Origin: Durusdinium trenchii
Taxonomy: Eukaryota > Sar > Dinophyceae > Suessiales > Symbiodiniaceae
Assembly (NCBI GenBank): GCA_963970005.1
Contig: CAXAMN010026706.1
Location: forward strand, 403,131-467,130
Length of the DNA: 64,000 nt
Direction: 5' to 3'
The position numbers and the translations under genes are program-made. This document shows positions 51,570-62,427 of the stretch, in pieces. How positions within the stretch are numbered: position 1 is the first letter of the stretch; every line of letters starts with the position of its first letter. The notes beneath the pieces are model-generated. The model did no database searches. It was not told the origin of the DNA and was given only the letters and a program-made list of their open reading frames with translations.

Positions 51570-52740
51570 TGAAGACCTCCAGTCGCGCAGTCTGACCATC
51601 CTCCAACAGTTGGTTTGATGGGTGGGGTGGAAGGTGGACATTCTTGAGGACTTAAGGACGTTCTTTCTTGAGGCTCCTGCTAGTGCAATGTCACCTGTCT
51701 GGCCTCTTCAGGCCCCACACCAATAATACCTGGAGACTTGCAGTTTCTGGAGTACACTTTCTCAAGAACGGCATCAAAGTTGATATTCACACGCCTTCTT
51801 CTATCCACTTGGCCTTCCCAGGAAGGTGTTCCACAGTTGCAAATGTATGGCAAATTCGTCCCTAGGTTCACCCAGGTAGAGCTGGCTCAGTACCAATTGT
51901 GCTCGTGGCAACAAGTGGCAAATGTGGACGAGCAACCCAGATTTTGACTCAATATGTTGGCTCATTGCGTTCTTTTCAAGCAAGGCCACCCAGGGGCAAA
52001 GAGCAAGAAACGAGCACATACACCATAGTGACCATAGAGTACGTACTACTTATTATATAGATTATAAATGCATGTTTTACAAGCAAGGAATTAGAGCCAC
52101 CGTGAGTCACCATGGACTTCACCCAGAAAAACGTTGATGTGAGGTCATTTATCTCAGTGCTCCTCCTCGCGACCCGCGGAGCTCAATGGGTGCCGCTCTC
52201 AGCTGTGCACGTCAAAAAGAGTTTGAGCCATTGATGCATCAAGTGAGAATGCAGTGGAAGCCTTTGATGGCGGCACGTCACGCAGTTTCAGGAAAACTGC
52301 CTAGAGCGATGATTCCTTGTGGCTCATCAAGCTGGAAGCCATGAACCAAACAAGATGTTCAAGGCTATATCATTATCGATCAACGGCTGATATTCCTTCA
52401 CGAAGCAGCAGCTGCTGAGCCAATCAGATTGGTTCACCGTACTAAAACTTTAACATGAGATTCTCGTGTGGGAAGATGAAGTCCGAAGCGTTATTGGACA
52501 AGTCAGTGGTTTGATGAGCTAGGGCTAAGCAGGTCTAGGGAGTACAGGTGCACGTGCAAGCGATCCAAGAATCTTGGTGCAGAGCATGGGGATCGGGATC
52601 TCATACTCAAAGCCCGATCCACAGACACAAAAATACACAAACTATTCAAATCACAAGTGCCAACTTTTGTCTGAGAGAAGTCAAGGTGACAGGCAAACTT
52701 CAAGCCTCCCAGGTTTCCCAAAGGGCGGGGACCTCGCCGC
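51570..52740. other. No supportable gene
   Basis: Short conflicting frames only. This stretch presumably holds the 5' flank of the RCC1 gene; no spliced-leader relic or promoter element was recognised. Confidence 0.35.
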
Positions 52741-52750
52741 ATGCCATGGC

Positions 52751-54640
52751 ATGCCGAGCACACTCTTCACCTTCGGCTGCGGCCCCTACGGCGAGCTGGG
52801 TCATGCCAGGTCTGAGAATCATCCATGCCCAGAACCCACGGCAGTGCATTTCCCAAGCAGCGCCCCTCGGAATGGCGAGCCGCTGGTCGAAGCCATCGCA
52901 GTAGGAACGGACCATTCCCTGGCGGTGGTCGGGGGCAAAGTCTACCGCTGGGGATTGCATGGCGCACATGCGGTGCCGCGCTCTTGGCGTGGTCGGTGCG
53001 AAGAGAGGACGTCGTCCTCGGTGGTGCCTGCACCACTTCTGCTGGCCGATCTGCGAGGTCGTAGCCCATCACCAAGGGGAAGGCAGTCGCCACTGAGGCG
53101 AAGTCAAAGCCCACGAGGTCGAGGGTGCGCAGCTATTGCCTGTGGGGGTTCCAATTCTTTTTTGCTCAGCACAGATGGTGAAGTCCTGATGTTTGGAGGG
53201 TTGTGGCCCCCTGGGGGAGAAACAGATCAGCTTCGGCACCTGTGGGGAACCGCCCGAGGTGGTCCTTCATCAAAGGTGGCGCAGGTGGCAGCAGGATGGA
53301 GACATTGCTTGTTCCTCACAGAGGCCGGCCGTGTTTTCGCGCTGGGTGATGACGAGTTTGGGCAGTGTGCAGGTAGTGGGAGTGGAGCAGCAGCTATTCC
53401 CTTGCCATCTGCACAGATGGCAGTTGGGGTGGCCGCTGGTGCATGCCACTCCTTTGCCTGGGACACTGAAGGCAGTGCCTTTTCCTGGGGTCACGGCGGC
53501 AATGGGAGGTTGGGACTGGGCTCGTCCCATCATCGGAGCAGCCCTCACAAGGTGGATGTGGCAAAGGTTTGTGGAGTAAGTTGTGGCGCTAACTTCAGTT
53601 TCTTTGTCACTGACTTGGGGCGCTTGTGGGCTTGTGGAGGAAACCACTATGGGCAGCTGGGCAACAACGAGTCGACGAGCTCCGCAACGACCACGCCTGT
53701 GCCAGTCCACTTGGATGAAGAGGTCGTTGGTATCGCCTGTGGTGCCAACCATGTGATTTGCCTCACGAGATTTTCAGAGCCGAAAGATGGGAGACTTCGA
53801 AGGGAGCAGAGGAACACTGTTTGGGCCTGGGGCAGCGCCTCATCAGGGCAATGTGGCCGTACCGAAAGAACAGCCGAGCTCAAAGAAAGCCAGCTACGGC
53901 CTGAGAGGCTCTTGGATTTCTCTCCGCCCTCGCCTCATTTTGCTGTGGCCGTTGCAGCCGGCCGCAGCCACTCAGCCGTTTTGGCCTCCCGAGGTGATGG
54001 TTCGAAGGTCCTCGAGAATCGTTTGAGTCCCAGAAGTGAGCCTCGACTTCCGGTGTCGCCACCACCAGGTGAGGACATCATTGAAGAGTTTCTCATCGGC
54101 TTGGTGGAGCCCAGTGGGGCCAAGTCCATCTCTCTGGTAGAGCTCGGTGAAGCTGCTCTCGAAGCGGACCACCCCGAGCCCCTGGATCGGCGTGCCCGTC
54201 ATGGAAGCGCGCGCCGAAGCGAGCGCCGGCTTCGCTCGCCACAGCGAAGACGCTTGGGCGGAACCCCCTTGCGCCAGCGGCGGCCCAACACCGCTAGGCA
54301 ACCCTTGACGCCCAGGCTTCCAGGGCCTCCAGCGCCTCCAGGGCCTCAAAGTTGCAAGCCTCGGACCGAGCCGCTGACGTTGTCGGAGCCCGTGACGGTA
54401 CGAACTCAACCACCTCGGACCGTGCGTGCCGTGTCTCCAGTCCCTCGGGCGGCGGCAACAGCCGCGACCGTGACAGGTTCCGCGACCGGGCGCCTTCTAG
54501 CAGAAGCTTTGGCGGTGCAAGCAACACCTGTGGATGACAAGTGGAGTGGCATCCATGAGAGTTTGAAGGGGCTCAGTTCCTTCATCGCCAGGATCGGCTC
54601 GCCGGAACGTTCACTTCGATCTTCCCTTCCTCAGGCCTGA
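52751..54640 (+). CDS. RCC1-like seven-bladed beta-propeller protein
   Basis: From ATG at 52751 the 629-residue protein begins MPSTLFTFGCGPYGELGH, the start of an RCC1 blade. Further blades are KVYRWGLHGAHA, EVLMFGGLWPPGG, RVFALGDDEFGQCA, SAFSWGHGGNGRLGLG, RLWACGGNHYGQLGN and TVWAWGSASSGQCGR, seven in all, each preceded by a (V/I)(A/S)(A/C)G..H or F segment. A Ser/Arg/Pro insertion (RSPSPRGRQSPLRRSQSPRG) sits between blades 2 and 3. The last 200 residues are basic, Pro-rich and probably disordered. RCC1-type propellers act in Ran nucleotide exchange, ubiquitin ligase or cytoskeletal scaffolds; which applies cannot be told. The frame extends upstream to 52574 but with no RCC1 similarity, so the ATG at 52751 or an upstream splice is the likely start. 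It has no introns, unlike the channel gene. Confidence 0.85.
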   Translation: MPSTLFTFGCGPYGELGHARSENHPCPEPTAVHFPSSAPRNGEPLVEAIAVGTDHSLAVVGGKVYRWGLHGAHAVPRSWRGRCEERTSSSVVPAPLLLADLRGRSPSPRGRQSPLRRSQSPRGRGCAAIACGGSNSFLLSTDGEVLMFGGLWPPGGETDQLRHLWGTARGGPSSKVAQVAAGWRHCLFLTEAGRVFALGDDEFGQCAGSGSGAAAIPLPSAQMAVGVAAGACHSFAWDTEGSAFSWGHGGNGRLGLGSSHHRSSPHKVDVAKVCGVSCGANFSFFVTDLGRLWACGGNHYGQLGNNESTSSATTTPVPVHLDEEVVGIACGANHVICLTRFSEPKDGRLRREQRNTVWAWGSASSGQCGRTERTAELKESQLRPERLLDFSPPSPHFAVAVAAGRSHSAVLASRGDGSKVLENRLSPRSEPRLPVSPPPGEDIIEEFLIGLVEPSGAKSISLVELGEAALEADHPEPLDRRARHGSARRSERRLRSPQRRRLGGTPLRQRRPNTARQPLTPRLPGPPAPPGPQSCKPRTEPLTLSEPVTVRTQPPRTVRAVSPVPRAAATAATVTGSATGRLLAEALAVQATPVDDKWSGIHESLKGLSSFIARIGSPERSLRSSLPQA

Positions 54641-54941
54641 GAATGACTGGGCTTGGTACTGGACCTTTTGGGGGTTCCAATATGATGTTATTTCATTAAA
54701 CAACGTGCTATTATTATTTATTCAGATTGTGTGGTATTCACATATCTTGGGATCTTGGAGTCCCAATATGTCCAAATGCACGAATGGTAGGGTTTGGGCT
54801 TCTGGCGGACCACACACCTAGCTAGCCAGGTCTTTTTCTCTCAAACCTGAAAGCCTTCACCTCAAATCTGTTTGCCTGTGACCTGGGTTCTTTCCTATTC
54901 TCACCTTTCACAGGAAAGCAGCAGCAGCTCAAGGTTTCATT

Positions 54942-55988
54942 ATGCTTTATAGAAAACCGTCAAACAAAAAGACGGAGAAACGTTGGTTTCATTTGCAACC
55001 CCCGGAGGTCTCAATGCCAGAACGCATCTCAGTGTGGCAAGGTCCCACAAGCTTCGGCGATGTGACTGAAAGGGTCTCTCAGTCAAAGGAGCCGCCTCCT
55101 GTGGAGATGCCTCATGTTGAAGCACCAATGACACCTTTGCGGCCAAGCCCTCAGCGATGCGATGAGAGCTTAAGCGATGCTTTCGACTTTTCGCCGCACT
55201 CAGAGGGGGATGAACCATACCAGCTTGTGGAGGAAGAGAGGCAGCATGACCCAAGAAGAGAGCAGACGGGCCGTCACAAGGCCAAGGCTCACCCACAGGA
55301 GGAATGGTGGAAGGAGCAGCAAAGGCAAGGACAAGAGCAGCGATTGCAGAACCAAAAAATGCGATCAGAGCAGAGGATGCAAGAAATGGAGCGGGAAATG
55401 CAGCGCAGAGATGAGGAGAGGCTTCGAGAGGAAGAGCAGCGACAAGAAGAGGAGAGATTGGAGCAGCAGCGAAGGCACGAGGAGCGAAGAAGAGAAGAAG
55501 AGCAGCAAAGAGAAGAGGACTTGAGAAGAGAAGAAGAGCAAAGAAGGCAAGAGGAGCGAAGAAGAGAAGAAGAGCAAAGAAGACAAGAGGAGCGAAGAAG
55601 AGAAGAAGAGCAAAGAAGACAAGAGGAGCGAAGAAGAGAAGAAGAGCAAAGAAGACAAGAGGAGCGACAACGAGACGAAGAGCGGCAAAGAGAAGAAGAG
55701 CAAAGAAGAGAAGTGCAACGGCTGCAGACGAGCCGAAGCTCCATTGAATCCACGACCACCGAAGATCCTCAGGCTGATGCCAATGCCTCATTCACTTCAA
55801 CTCCACCCAGACTGCCTGCGAGCGCCTTGCGGCGGACTGAGCTCACACCTGGCACTGATGGAGGCCACACCATGTCCTCAGAGAATGTCGTGAGCCGCGC
55901 TCGTTCCTCCCCTGATGTGGACGAGATTCTCGCAAACCTAGAAAGTGAGGAAGAGTCCACTGAGGAGGAGGATGGAGATTGGGTTTGA
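54942..55988 (+). CDS. Glu/Arg-rich coiled-coil protein, 348 residues
   Basis: An uninterrupted frame from ATG 54942 to TGA 55988. The N-terminal third is polar with no recognised domain. Residues about 105-265 are a highly charged single helix or coiled coil (EEQRRQEERRREEEQ), built on an in-frame 36-base minisatellite. The C terminus is Ser/Glu-rich (LANLESEEESTEEEDGDWV). It begins 301 bases after the RCC1 stop on the same strand. Function is unknown; homology hits will be dominated by low complexity. Confidence 0.6.
   Translation: MLYRKPSNKKTEKRWFHLQPPEVSMPERISVWQGPTSFGDVTERVSQSKEPPPVEMPHVEAPMTPLRPSPQRCDESLSDAFDFSPHSEGDEPYQLVEEERQHDPRREQTGRHKAKAHPQEEWWKEQQRQGQEQRLQNQKMRSEQRMQEMEREMQRRDEERLREEEQRQEEERLEQQRRHEERRREEEQQREEDLRREEEQRRQEERRREEEQRRQEERRREEEQRRQEERRREEEQRRQEERQRDEERQREEEQRREVQRLQTSRSSIESTTTEDPQADANASFTSTPPRLPASALRRTELTPGTDGGHTMSSENVVSRARSSPDVDEILANLESEEESTEEEDGDWV
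55490..55690. repeat. 36-base coding minisatellite
   Basis: The unit contains gaagagcaaagaagacaaga followed by ggagcgaagaagagaa, repeated about four times in the coiled-coil gene. A multiple of three, it keeps the frame. Confidence 0.85.
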
Positions 55989-56564
55989 TGCTTTGGACGG
56001 CCAAAAAAGGGCCACACATGTACAAAGGCGATCTTTTAATTGAAAGGATGCTGGACATGTTTGCTTCAGCTTAATTCGTGTCAGCGAATGCACCTTGGTC
56101 GCACTTGCCCCCAAGTGACAATGAAAGAGAGCGAGCAGAAGCCAGGAACAACTTTCACACAACCTGAAGCCTGTGTCATCTATGTTACATGGAATAGATG
56201 GAATCTCAATATTATCACTTATAATATGATATATCATCATCATCATCATCATCATCATCAACAAAATTGATAGGTTGGGTCTTGTTGCATGTCCGTTGCC
56301 AGGCCCTTTGCAGATCACATGGCAGGGTCCAAACAGCAGGACAGTGGGACGGTTCACTACTTTCAGAAACTGGCGCGCATGCGGGATGAAGATCTGCAAA
56401 CATCCAATGCAAAAAGTTCAGCAATGCACACAAATAGATCCTGAAGGACATCCAGACTTTTGTTTACTCATCAACTCTCCGTCTCCGTCATTTGCCTCGT
56501 TCACAAAGTGCTTCATGGCTATCTCGCTTGACAGTGGCTTCTCTTCGGCACGGATCTGCAGAAG

Positions 56565-56617
56565 AACCTGTAAATCTTGGGTGAGGAGGATTTCCTTGTA
56601 CTCAAGATTTACAGGTT
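56565..56617. repeat. Perfect 15-bp hairpin
   Basis: aacctgtaaatcttg (56565-56579) pairs exactly with caagatttacaggtt (56603-56617). Confidence 0.85.
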
Positions 56618-56650
56618 CAGGAGTACTCCTAGCGGGCCTTGTACAGGAGT

Positions 56651-56700
56651 ACCATGATATACTGTACTGCCCGTTTCAGGAGTACAGTATATATCATGGT
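56651..56700. repeat. 18-20-bp hairpin
   Basis: accatgatatactgtact pairs with agtacagtatatatcatggt (56681-56700), with one two-base bulge. It lies 34 bases from the previous hairpin. Confidence 0.85.
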
Positions 56701-57410
56701 TTGCCGCTCCCTAGAAACCATGGTTTGGCAGCACTCGTGTGAACTCAACATCCCTTTAGGCCCACCTTCAGAGGGTTTGGCTACAGAAAAAACCGTGGAA
56801 AACAGCAGCAACCACAATAAGCATGGTTTGAGCGCTGTGTAAACCAACTTCCCATTAGATTCGGTTCTTGCAGTGCAAAAATCGTGCCATATGGAGGATG
56901 AGTCGGCAGCACATGCCTCGTGGCCGCCGGCTGAGCGTTTTGGGCCCACATGTACGAGAGGCCAGGCGTAGTGAGTCACGGAAGGACTTTGAGTAAGGCC
57001 CAAGAAGCTTTCAAAGGTTCTATGAGTCTATGACAGACTATAAGTATCAGTGATTATACATACATATATATATATATTTTATTTATAAATATATGAGTAT
57101 TATTATGTCGATGTGCCTGTGACTCAATGTGCTTTTAATGCTTGGCTTGGACAGAAGACCAATACTTGAGAGGCTGGGGCATGGCGGTTGACGGTCTCTT
57201 GGACAGCGCCAGACGTCACTTGCCACCACATCCATTGAATTGAAAAGTGGTCACATCGCCAGTCAAGAACCAGTAAGGGTATGTCAAGAGGAAGGACACC
57301 CCAAGAACCTCAAAAGCCAGAAAACATGCGTTCAAGGGGATGCCGGGATCCGTTGAGAAAACCTCATTCCGTGCTTTGCAAGATGATCCCGTCGGAGCTT
57401 GAACGTTCGG

Positions 57411-57425
57411 AAAAAAAAAAAAAAA
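57411..57425. repeat. Poly(A) run of 15
   Basis: Fifteen A in a row. No retrogene is visible upstream, so it is not treated as a poly(A) tail. Confidence 0.8.
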
Positions 57426-57429
57426 CGAA

Positions 57430-58480
57430 GTTCATCCAACCTGGCATCAAAAGCTTGGCATTGGGGTCTCGTTTTGTGGCTCATTAGATGTTTTTCCATG
57501 ACTCATGGGTCGGGAGGTTGTAAGAAAACATGCATGACCATCCGCTTGATCCATGTGCGGTGGAATTTGGTCAATCCAAGCCGATCCCGGAACCGGGAAG
57601 CGGAAGCATCATGAGATGGGTGGCCTCCATCGGCTTTTCAACATAAAAGACGAAGCAGTCAACTGGGAACAGCTATGAACAGCTCCAGAAGTTGGGAGGT
57701 GAACTCCAACAAGATCGGCAATCTGGTTCATTGTTCTTTCGACCTTTCCGTGACTGGGTGCTTCCTCTATGCAATTATGTACTCGTACCTTGCTACTTGG
57801 CCCACTTTCTCATGAAATAGAGCACCGCGTGGAACACCTGGGCTTGGGTTAGTGGTTAGCGCCTGATGAACCTTTCATCACTGGTGCCAGTCGCTGAACC
57901 ACATATTCACTGTCACTAGAATCCTGGAGCAGAATTAGCCCTAGTGACTTCAAATGGCCATCAAGTACATGGTGTAAATGTGAACATCCTCAATGCTTTA
58001 CACTGGGCTGGGCTTCGACAAGCTTCAGCTTCAGAACCTGCGGAGGGCCCCTCTCAGCGAACTGAGTTGCTCCCTGACATGTCCTAACTCAACAACTGAC
58101 GAGCTGCGTACACGACTAAATAACACTTCTGTCTCCTGGGATGAATCAACAGCACCCGGAGAAAACTATGTTTGTTCCAAAAGAACCGTTTAACAAACTC
58201 ACTAGGAATAGAATGGAATAGAGCTATGGTTTTTCATAAACTACATATGCTGTTTCTGTTGTTTGTTGTTTGGCTGTCCACAAGTCCCAACTCTTTGTTC
58301 CCACATTCCCAAATCCCGCACCAATACTTTGCAAATGTAACACAACTTTGTGATTTTTGAGATGGCTTTCTTCATCTTTCTTCTATTCAGTGCATTCCAT
58401 TGCGCGGGGTGGCAGTTTAGTAATCATAGGTGGACATTCTATATTCAATGATTCATCATCCCCCTAACCACCCAAGAAAC
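57430..58480. other. No supportable gene
   Basis: Short frames only, with neither recognisable peptides nor splice-flanked GC-rich patches. Confidence 0.35.
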
Positions 58481-58609
58481 CAACAACACAGGGTGGTAGA
58501 TACTCTCACCCATCCGGCTCACGAACCATCCCCAGGTCCATGAGCACTTCCATGCCACGTTCCCTCCAGAGCGGCCAACGCCACGACTCACATCAGTGGC
58601 CTCAGCGCC

Positions 58610-58837
58610 TTGGTATGCGTGTCTCGGGGACGGCGTCGGACGGTCTGGAGTGGAATGCGAGGATGGCATGGATCCTCCGTGCTTCCGAGGAAGAACACCG
58701 AGGACGAACCGATCCCGACAGGACGGGGAAGTGTTGACGCGGCGGACCAGCGCAGCGACCCGCAGCGGTGTCTAATCATAGCAACATACACTACGGTCGC
58801 ATCGTATCTAGTTTCCATTCGTTTCCCACGTCCTTGA
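58610..58837 (+). CDS. Uncertain exon
   Basis: The frame NTEDEPIPTGRGSVDAADQR then SDPQRCLIIATYTTVASYL is open. Another + frame and the minus strand are open too. It may be an upstream exon of the gene at 59322. Confidence 0.22.
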   Translation: MVCVSRGRRRTVWSGMRGWHGSSVLPRKNTEDEPIPTGRGSVDAADQRSDPQRCLIIATYTTVASYLVSIRFPRP

Positions 58838-59321
58838 GGTGACGCGCCGTTGCGCTTGCAGGTGATGCAACGCCCGCTAAATCGCGAAATAAAGGATTCG
58901 TTGGCCGAGTTTATACTTTCACAGGGCATACTTCCCCTAGGGCATCTGAATGAAATGGACTTCACTATCCCGTAGTAGTGACAAGAACGCTTTTGAAAAG
59001 TTTGGACACTTCAAACCACGCGGCTCGCCTTGGGGAATAAGTTTCTCACTACTCCATAGCAGCATAGCTGAACAGTCTGGAGACTTTCCAGAGCCTTGTT
59101 TGGGTTTTTCAGGTGCCTACCCAGAGCTCCTTGTCCTTCACAAGGACTTGCATTCCGGAGCGGGGGGGGAGCCAGAGGGGCGATCATTCTCCGAGGTCTC
59201 TTCGAAGAGATGGTGATCAGCAAGCTGATCCCTCAAAGCAATTGGTTGACTCAGTGGTTGACTCATGTTGACACCATTTCGCTTCACGAAGGGTGCCATT
59301 TCACGCGATTCGTCCGCTCAG

Positions 59322-59681
59322 GTGTCGGAATCCCACCATGTCGATTCCTCGAGTCAAGCCCGGGATGACCCGTGGATCGAGTCGTGTCGCTCTGTTGCAG
59401 AACAGTCCGGGCCAGAACGAGTACCGAAGATGCGAGCCGGGCCGGGTCGGAGACGAGCGGTCCCTATTTCTGCGTCCAGGCCTTTTGTGGTCTACGAAGA
59501 TGCTGATGATCTCATGAAGAGTCTGGAGATCCCAGCGCGGCGTTTTCGTTGGTTGGCTGAGAGAAGTTCAGAAGGCGAGAGAGGGACCTACAGCTATTGG
59601 CGGGCGAATACTCCGGGTATGTCAATGCGAGAGCGTGAACTTGTGAACATTTGTGAGCTACTTAGCCATGATACCAACATG
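59322..59681 (+). CDS. Hypothetical protein, exon 1 of 2 seen
   Basis: The acceptor gtccgctcag ends at 59321. A 120-codon exon in phase 0 starts VSESHHVDSSSQARDDPWIE and contains SRPFVVYEDADDLMKSLEIP and RRFRWLAERSSEGERGTYSY. It ends ...SHDTNM at a GT donor (gtttgt) at 59682. The mixed helical composition looks like a folded cytosolic domain. No family is recognised. More exons probably lie upstream. Confidence 0.5.
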
Positions 59682-59761
59682 GTTTGTCAAGTTGCTGCCA
59701 ACTAGACTATACAATACTCTGCAACAAGCGTTTGGAGAACATTTGTTCATGCAAGTTCCAG

Positions 59762-60004
59762 TTCCTTTTGCTGTCACACCCTGTGCATCCAGTTCAGCCT
59801 GTTCCCCCGCCCAACGTGGTACGCGCAGATGGTCTCAAGTTTTGCCCACCGCGCCGCATTAATTGTGAGTTGATGTCCACAAAATTGATGAGTTTTGGGG
59901 CACCGAGGATGCAACGAGAGCTGCCTGAGGATGTACTGGCAAGTGGAGTTGAGCAAAATGAGAGGGAGGCTGTGGGGAAGATCTTCGCTGGGTCAGGAGT
60001 TTGA
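59762..60004 (+). CDS. Hypothetical protein, final exon
   Basis: The acceptor gttccag ends at 59761 (an alternative acceptor 6 bases upstream keeps the same phase). The exon is open in phase with the previous one: PVHPVQPVPPPNVVRADGLK, MSFGAPRMQRELPEDVLASG, ending FAGSGV and TGA at 60002-60004. Joining removes an 80-base intron that contains in-frame stops. The Pro-rich stretch suggests a linker or a binding site. The function is unknown. Confidence 0.5.
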   Translation, partial: FLLLSHPVHPVQPVPPPNVVRADGLKFCPPRRINCELMSTKLMSFGAPRMQRELPEDVLASGVEQNEREAVGKIFAGSGV

Positions 60005-61097
60005 TGACTTCTGAAACAGAAAACAACTATAGCAGAAATTGGATAAATCCGGATCCAAGATAGTAAGTGACTTGGGTTGCAGGACAACTCGTTTTGTTTC
60101 AGTACTCGTCGCCTTCAGGCCCCGCCCTGGGTTGGGGACGAGAGCGCTATCACCAGACACACCAAGCTTCCCAAAGGAAAGGATGGAACTTGACAGAACT
60201 TGACCATCGTCATGACATGACTTCGACGTCATGATTTCGACGTCATGACTCATGTTTTTTGACTGGCTAAGATGTCGTTCGCAAGTCATGGAAAAACGGA
60301 TTCAACAGCGGGATTCAACTTGCTCCTACTTGAGCCGAAAGACATCCGACTCTCCAAGCCGGAGTCGCTTTTCCGAGCCGCCAGATCCAATGTATGTTCT
60401 ACATGTTCCTTCGCCCTGGTCTTCTCCAATGTGGCATTGCTTGGATTCTTGCTTGGATCAAGCATAAGACGTATATAAGACGTATTCGTGACAAATGTTG
60501 TTATTTTTTGAGAGCTGTGGCATGACAAGAGGTCGTAATGGTTGGAAAGCATGCGCGGGGGTCTATTTTCCAATGAGACCGCTCAGGTAGGCATGAATCT
60601 CAAGATTCCTCAAATATGCAGCAGGAGGTCTTTTTTATCTCAGTTGATTTGAGCCCAAATGAACGTGTAGTTGGGAAATTGCCACACTCGCAGGGTTTTT
60701 GGATGTTTTTGCATCCAGCTCCAACTCGCAGAGAGGGTTCCACTTGGGATGGCTGCAGTATCACCATGGCGTGGGATCAGCACAGGCGTGGCTTGTGCGG
60801 AGGGTAAAGCACAGAGGTGGGAGCACCAGGGTGGGACTGAGAGCCCTTCGATTGCAGGTATCTCCTCTTTTCTCTGGGTGGCAAACAAGTTATATGTGCT
60901 CTCCCCAAGGGATAACATGCATGAGTTGTGTGTCCCACCGGTAGCTTTTCAAAGTCAAAGCTGCCTGGCCTCTCCCACCAGACCTCCTTGTGGGGAAGGT
61001 GGAGAGAGGTCAGGTGGTTGAAAACTGATTGTTGCTGGACCACCTCTTGCCCTCAGCGCTCCCGGTGGGGTGAGGGGGCAAGTGGTGGCCAAGGTAG

Positions 61098-61147
61098 GCC
61101 TCTGGAGGCCTTAGACTCCCCCATGGGAGTAGGGGACTCCAGAGGCC
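61098..61147. repeat. Inverted repeat GGCCTCTGGAG
   Basis: An 11-base arm at 61098-61108 pairs with 61137-61147, with a second inner pairing, ctcccccatgggag. Confidence 0.7.
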
Positions 61148-61465
61148 ACTGTCAACTGGGGTGTGAGAAGGCCACTAGATAAGGTTACAAAGCTCTCACT
61201 CTCTCTGTTCTCGGGAGGGGATCCTGAGGGTCCTATCCCTCCTGGGCAGGAGCCCGGAGGACCTGAGTCAGAGGGAGAAGGAAGAGAGAGAGCAAGAGAG
61301 GGAAGTGAAGGTGGAAAACCAAAAGTTGGGAAGATTGGAATGATGTCTTGCAGAGTGGCCTTCTGCCCCATCATATGATTTGGGTAGATGGAAAAGACCA
61401 TGATGATTTTTTGAGTTAGGCTGAGTCGGTCCTGGGCAAAGTTTGTGTGATGGAATACGAGTGCC

Positions 61466-61828
61466 ATGGTTGGGATGGCCAAGCCCAAGGAAAAGCCTGT
61501 TTACGCGTTGAAGTTTGGAGTGATGCTGGCAGAGTGTTATGTCTGGAATGGTAGATTTCAAAGGAAGGTTTGCATGGGTGTCGAAGACTGGGGTGATCTG
61601 GGACGAAGTTATTTGGTCGGTGATCACCTGGTCGCCAGTGATGGTTGCTATGAGTGGTACGGTAAGGAGTGCCTGAAACAAGTCAAGTGTTCGTATCACC
61701 TCTGCCAAGATGATAGAAAGAAGTCCAGAGACTATTTGAGTCGAGGAGATAGCAGGGAGTTGGTACATGTTAGTCGATGGCGTTTGGTGAACGTTTTCAT
61801 GATGTCCGAAATGGAGTATTCAGAGTAG
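61466..61828 (+). pseudogene. Decayed repetitive element ORF, module 1 (GDHLVASDG...WYGK)
   Basis: The frame contains GRSYLVGDHLVASDGCYEWY then GKECLKQVKCSYHLCQDDRK. A diverged copy of the same module lies at 62262-62400 (GDHLIATDGYSKWYGQKYLN, YRLCRDNRRNARK). Repetition of a protein module with stop codons around it suggests a repetitive element, not a single-copy gene. The family is not recognised. Confidence 0.4.
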
Positions 61829-62196
61829 AAGGAATTGGAAGCAGTTATGCAGTTTGTTGACTCCTGGGTTCCTCGAGTGTCAGAACCTGCAAGATCGCCA
61901 AAAGAGAAGAAAAGCCCTGAGGGCTGTGGTGATTGTACAGGACGGGACAAGGCTCTTGAGGCTCTGAAGTCCGCTGAGGTTGACAAGGAGGACCAGACAG
62001 ATCCAGCTGAGAAAGAGAGAGGAGCCGGACAGAGGACCCGGAGGGAGCAACAACGAAAATGCGGCTGAGGGCAAAGCAGAAGCCGCAAGAGGCACCGGTA
62101 GAGAGAGTGAACCTTCCCGTAAGCTCTCTACTCTGTGAGAGGGGGTCCTGAGGATCCTATTCCTCGTATAGGCTTGAGCCTTGAGGTCTTGCAGAG

Positions 62197-62427
62197 ATGG
62201 AGGAGCAGAAGGTCTGGTTCTCCAAAGACACCCTGGAAGACTGGAATGAGTTGCTGTGAGGAGATCACCTGATAGCCACTGACGGCTATTCTAAATGGTA
62301 TGGACAGAAGTACCTCAATGATGGCAAGGTGACATATCGCCTTTGCCGAGACAATCGAAGGAATGCAAGGAAAAGCTGGCCAAAGGAGATCAAAGATAGG
62401 TTGTACACATCAACTGTTGGGGCTTGA
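62197..62427 (+). pseudogene. Decayed repetitive element, module 2
   Basis: It starts MEEQKVWFSKDTLEDWNELL, is broken by TGA, then shows the second copy of the GDHL.A.DG...WYG module. It stops just before the next open frame at 62424. Confidence 0.35.

Larger units (their letters stand above)
56018..57280. other. No supportable gene; contains hairpins
   Basis: The stretch holds an atc microsatellite (56233-56260), two strong hairpins (56565-56617, 56651-56700) and an AT run (57065-57085). Confidence 0.4.

Noticed and set aside
54940-55791. Long minus-strand ORFs of 283, 156 and 117 codons rich in Leu/Phe/Ser
   Set aside because: They are antisense shadows of the Glu/Arg repeat; GAA/GAG/AGA codons rarely give stops on the opposite strand.
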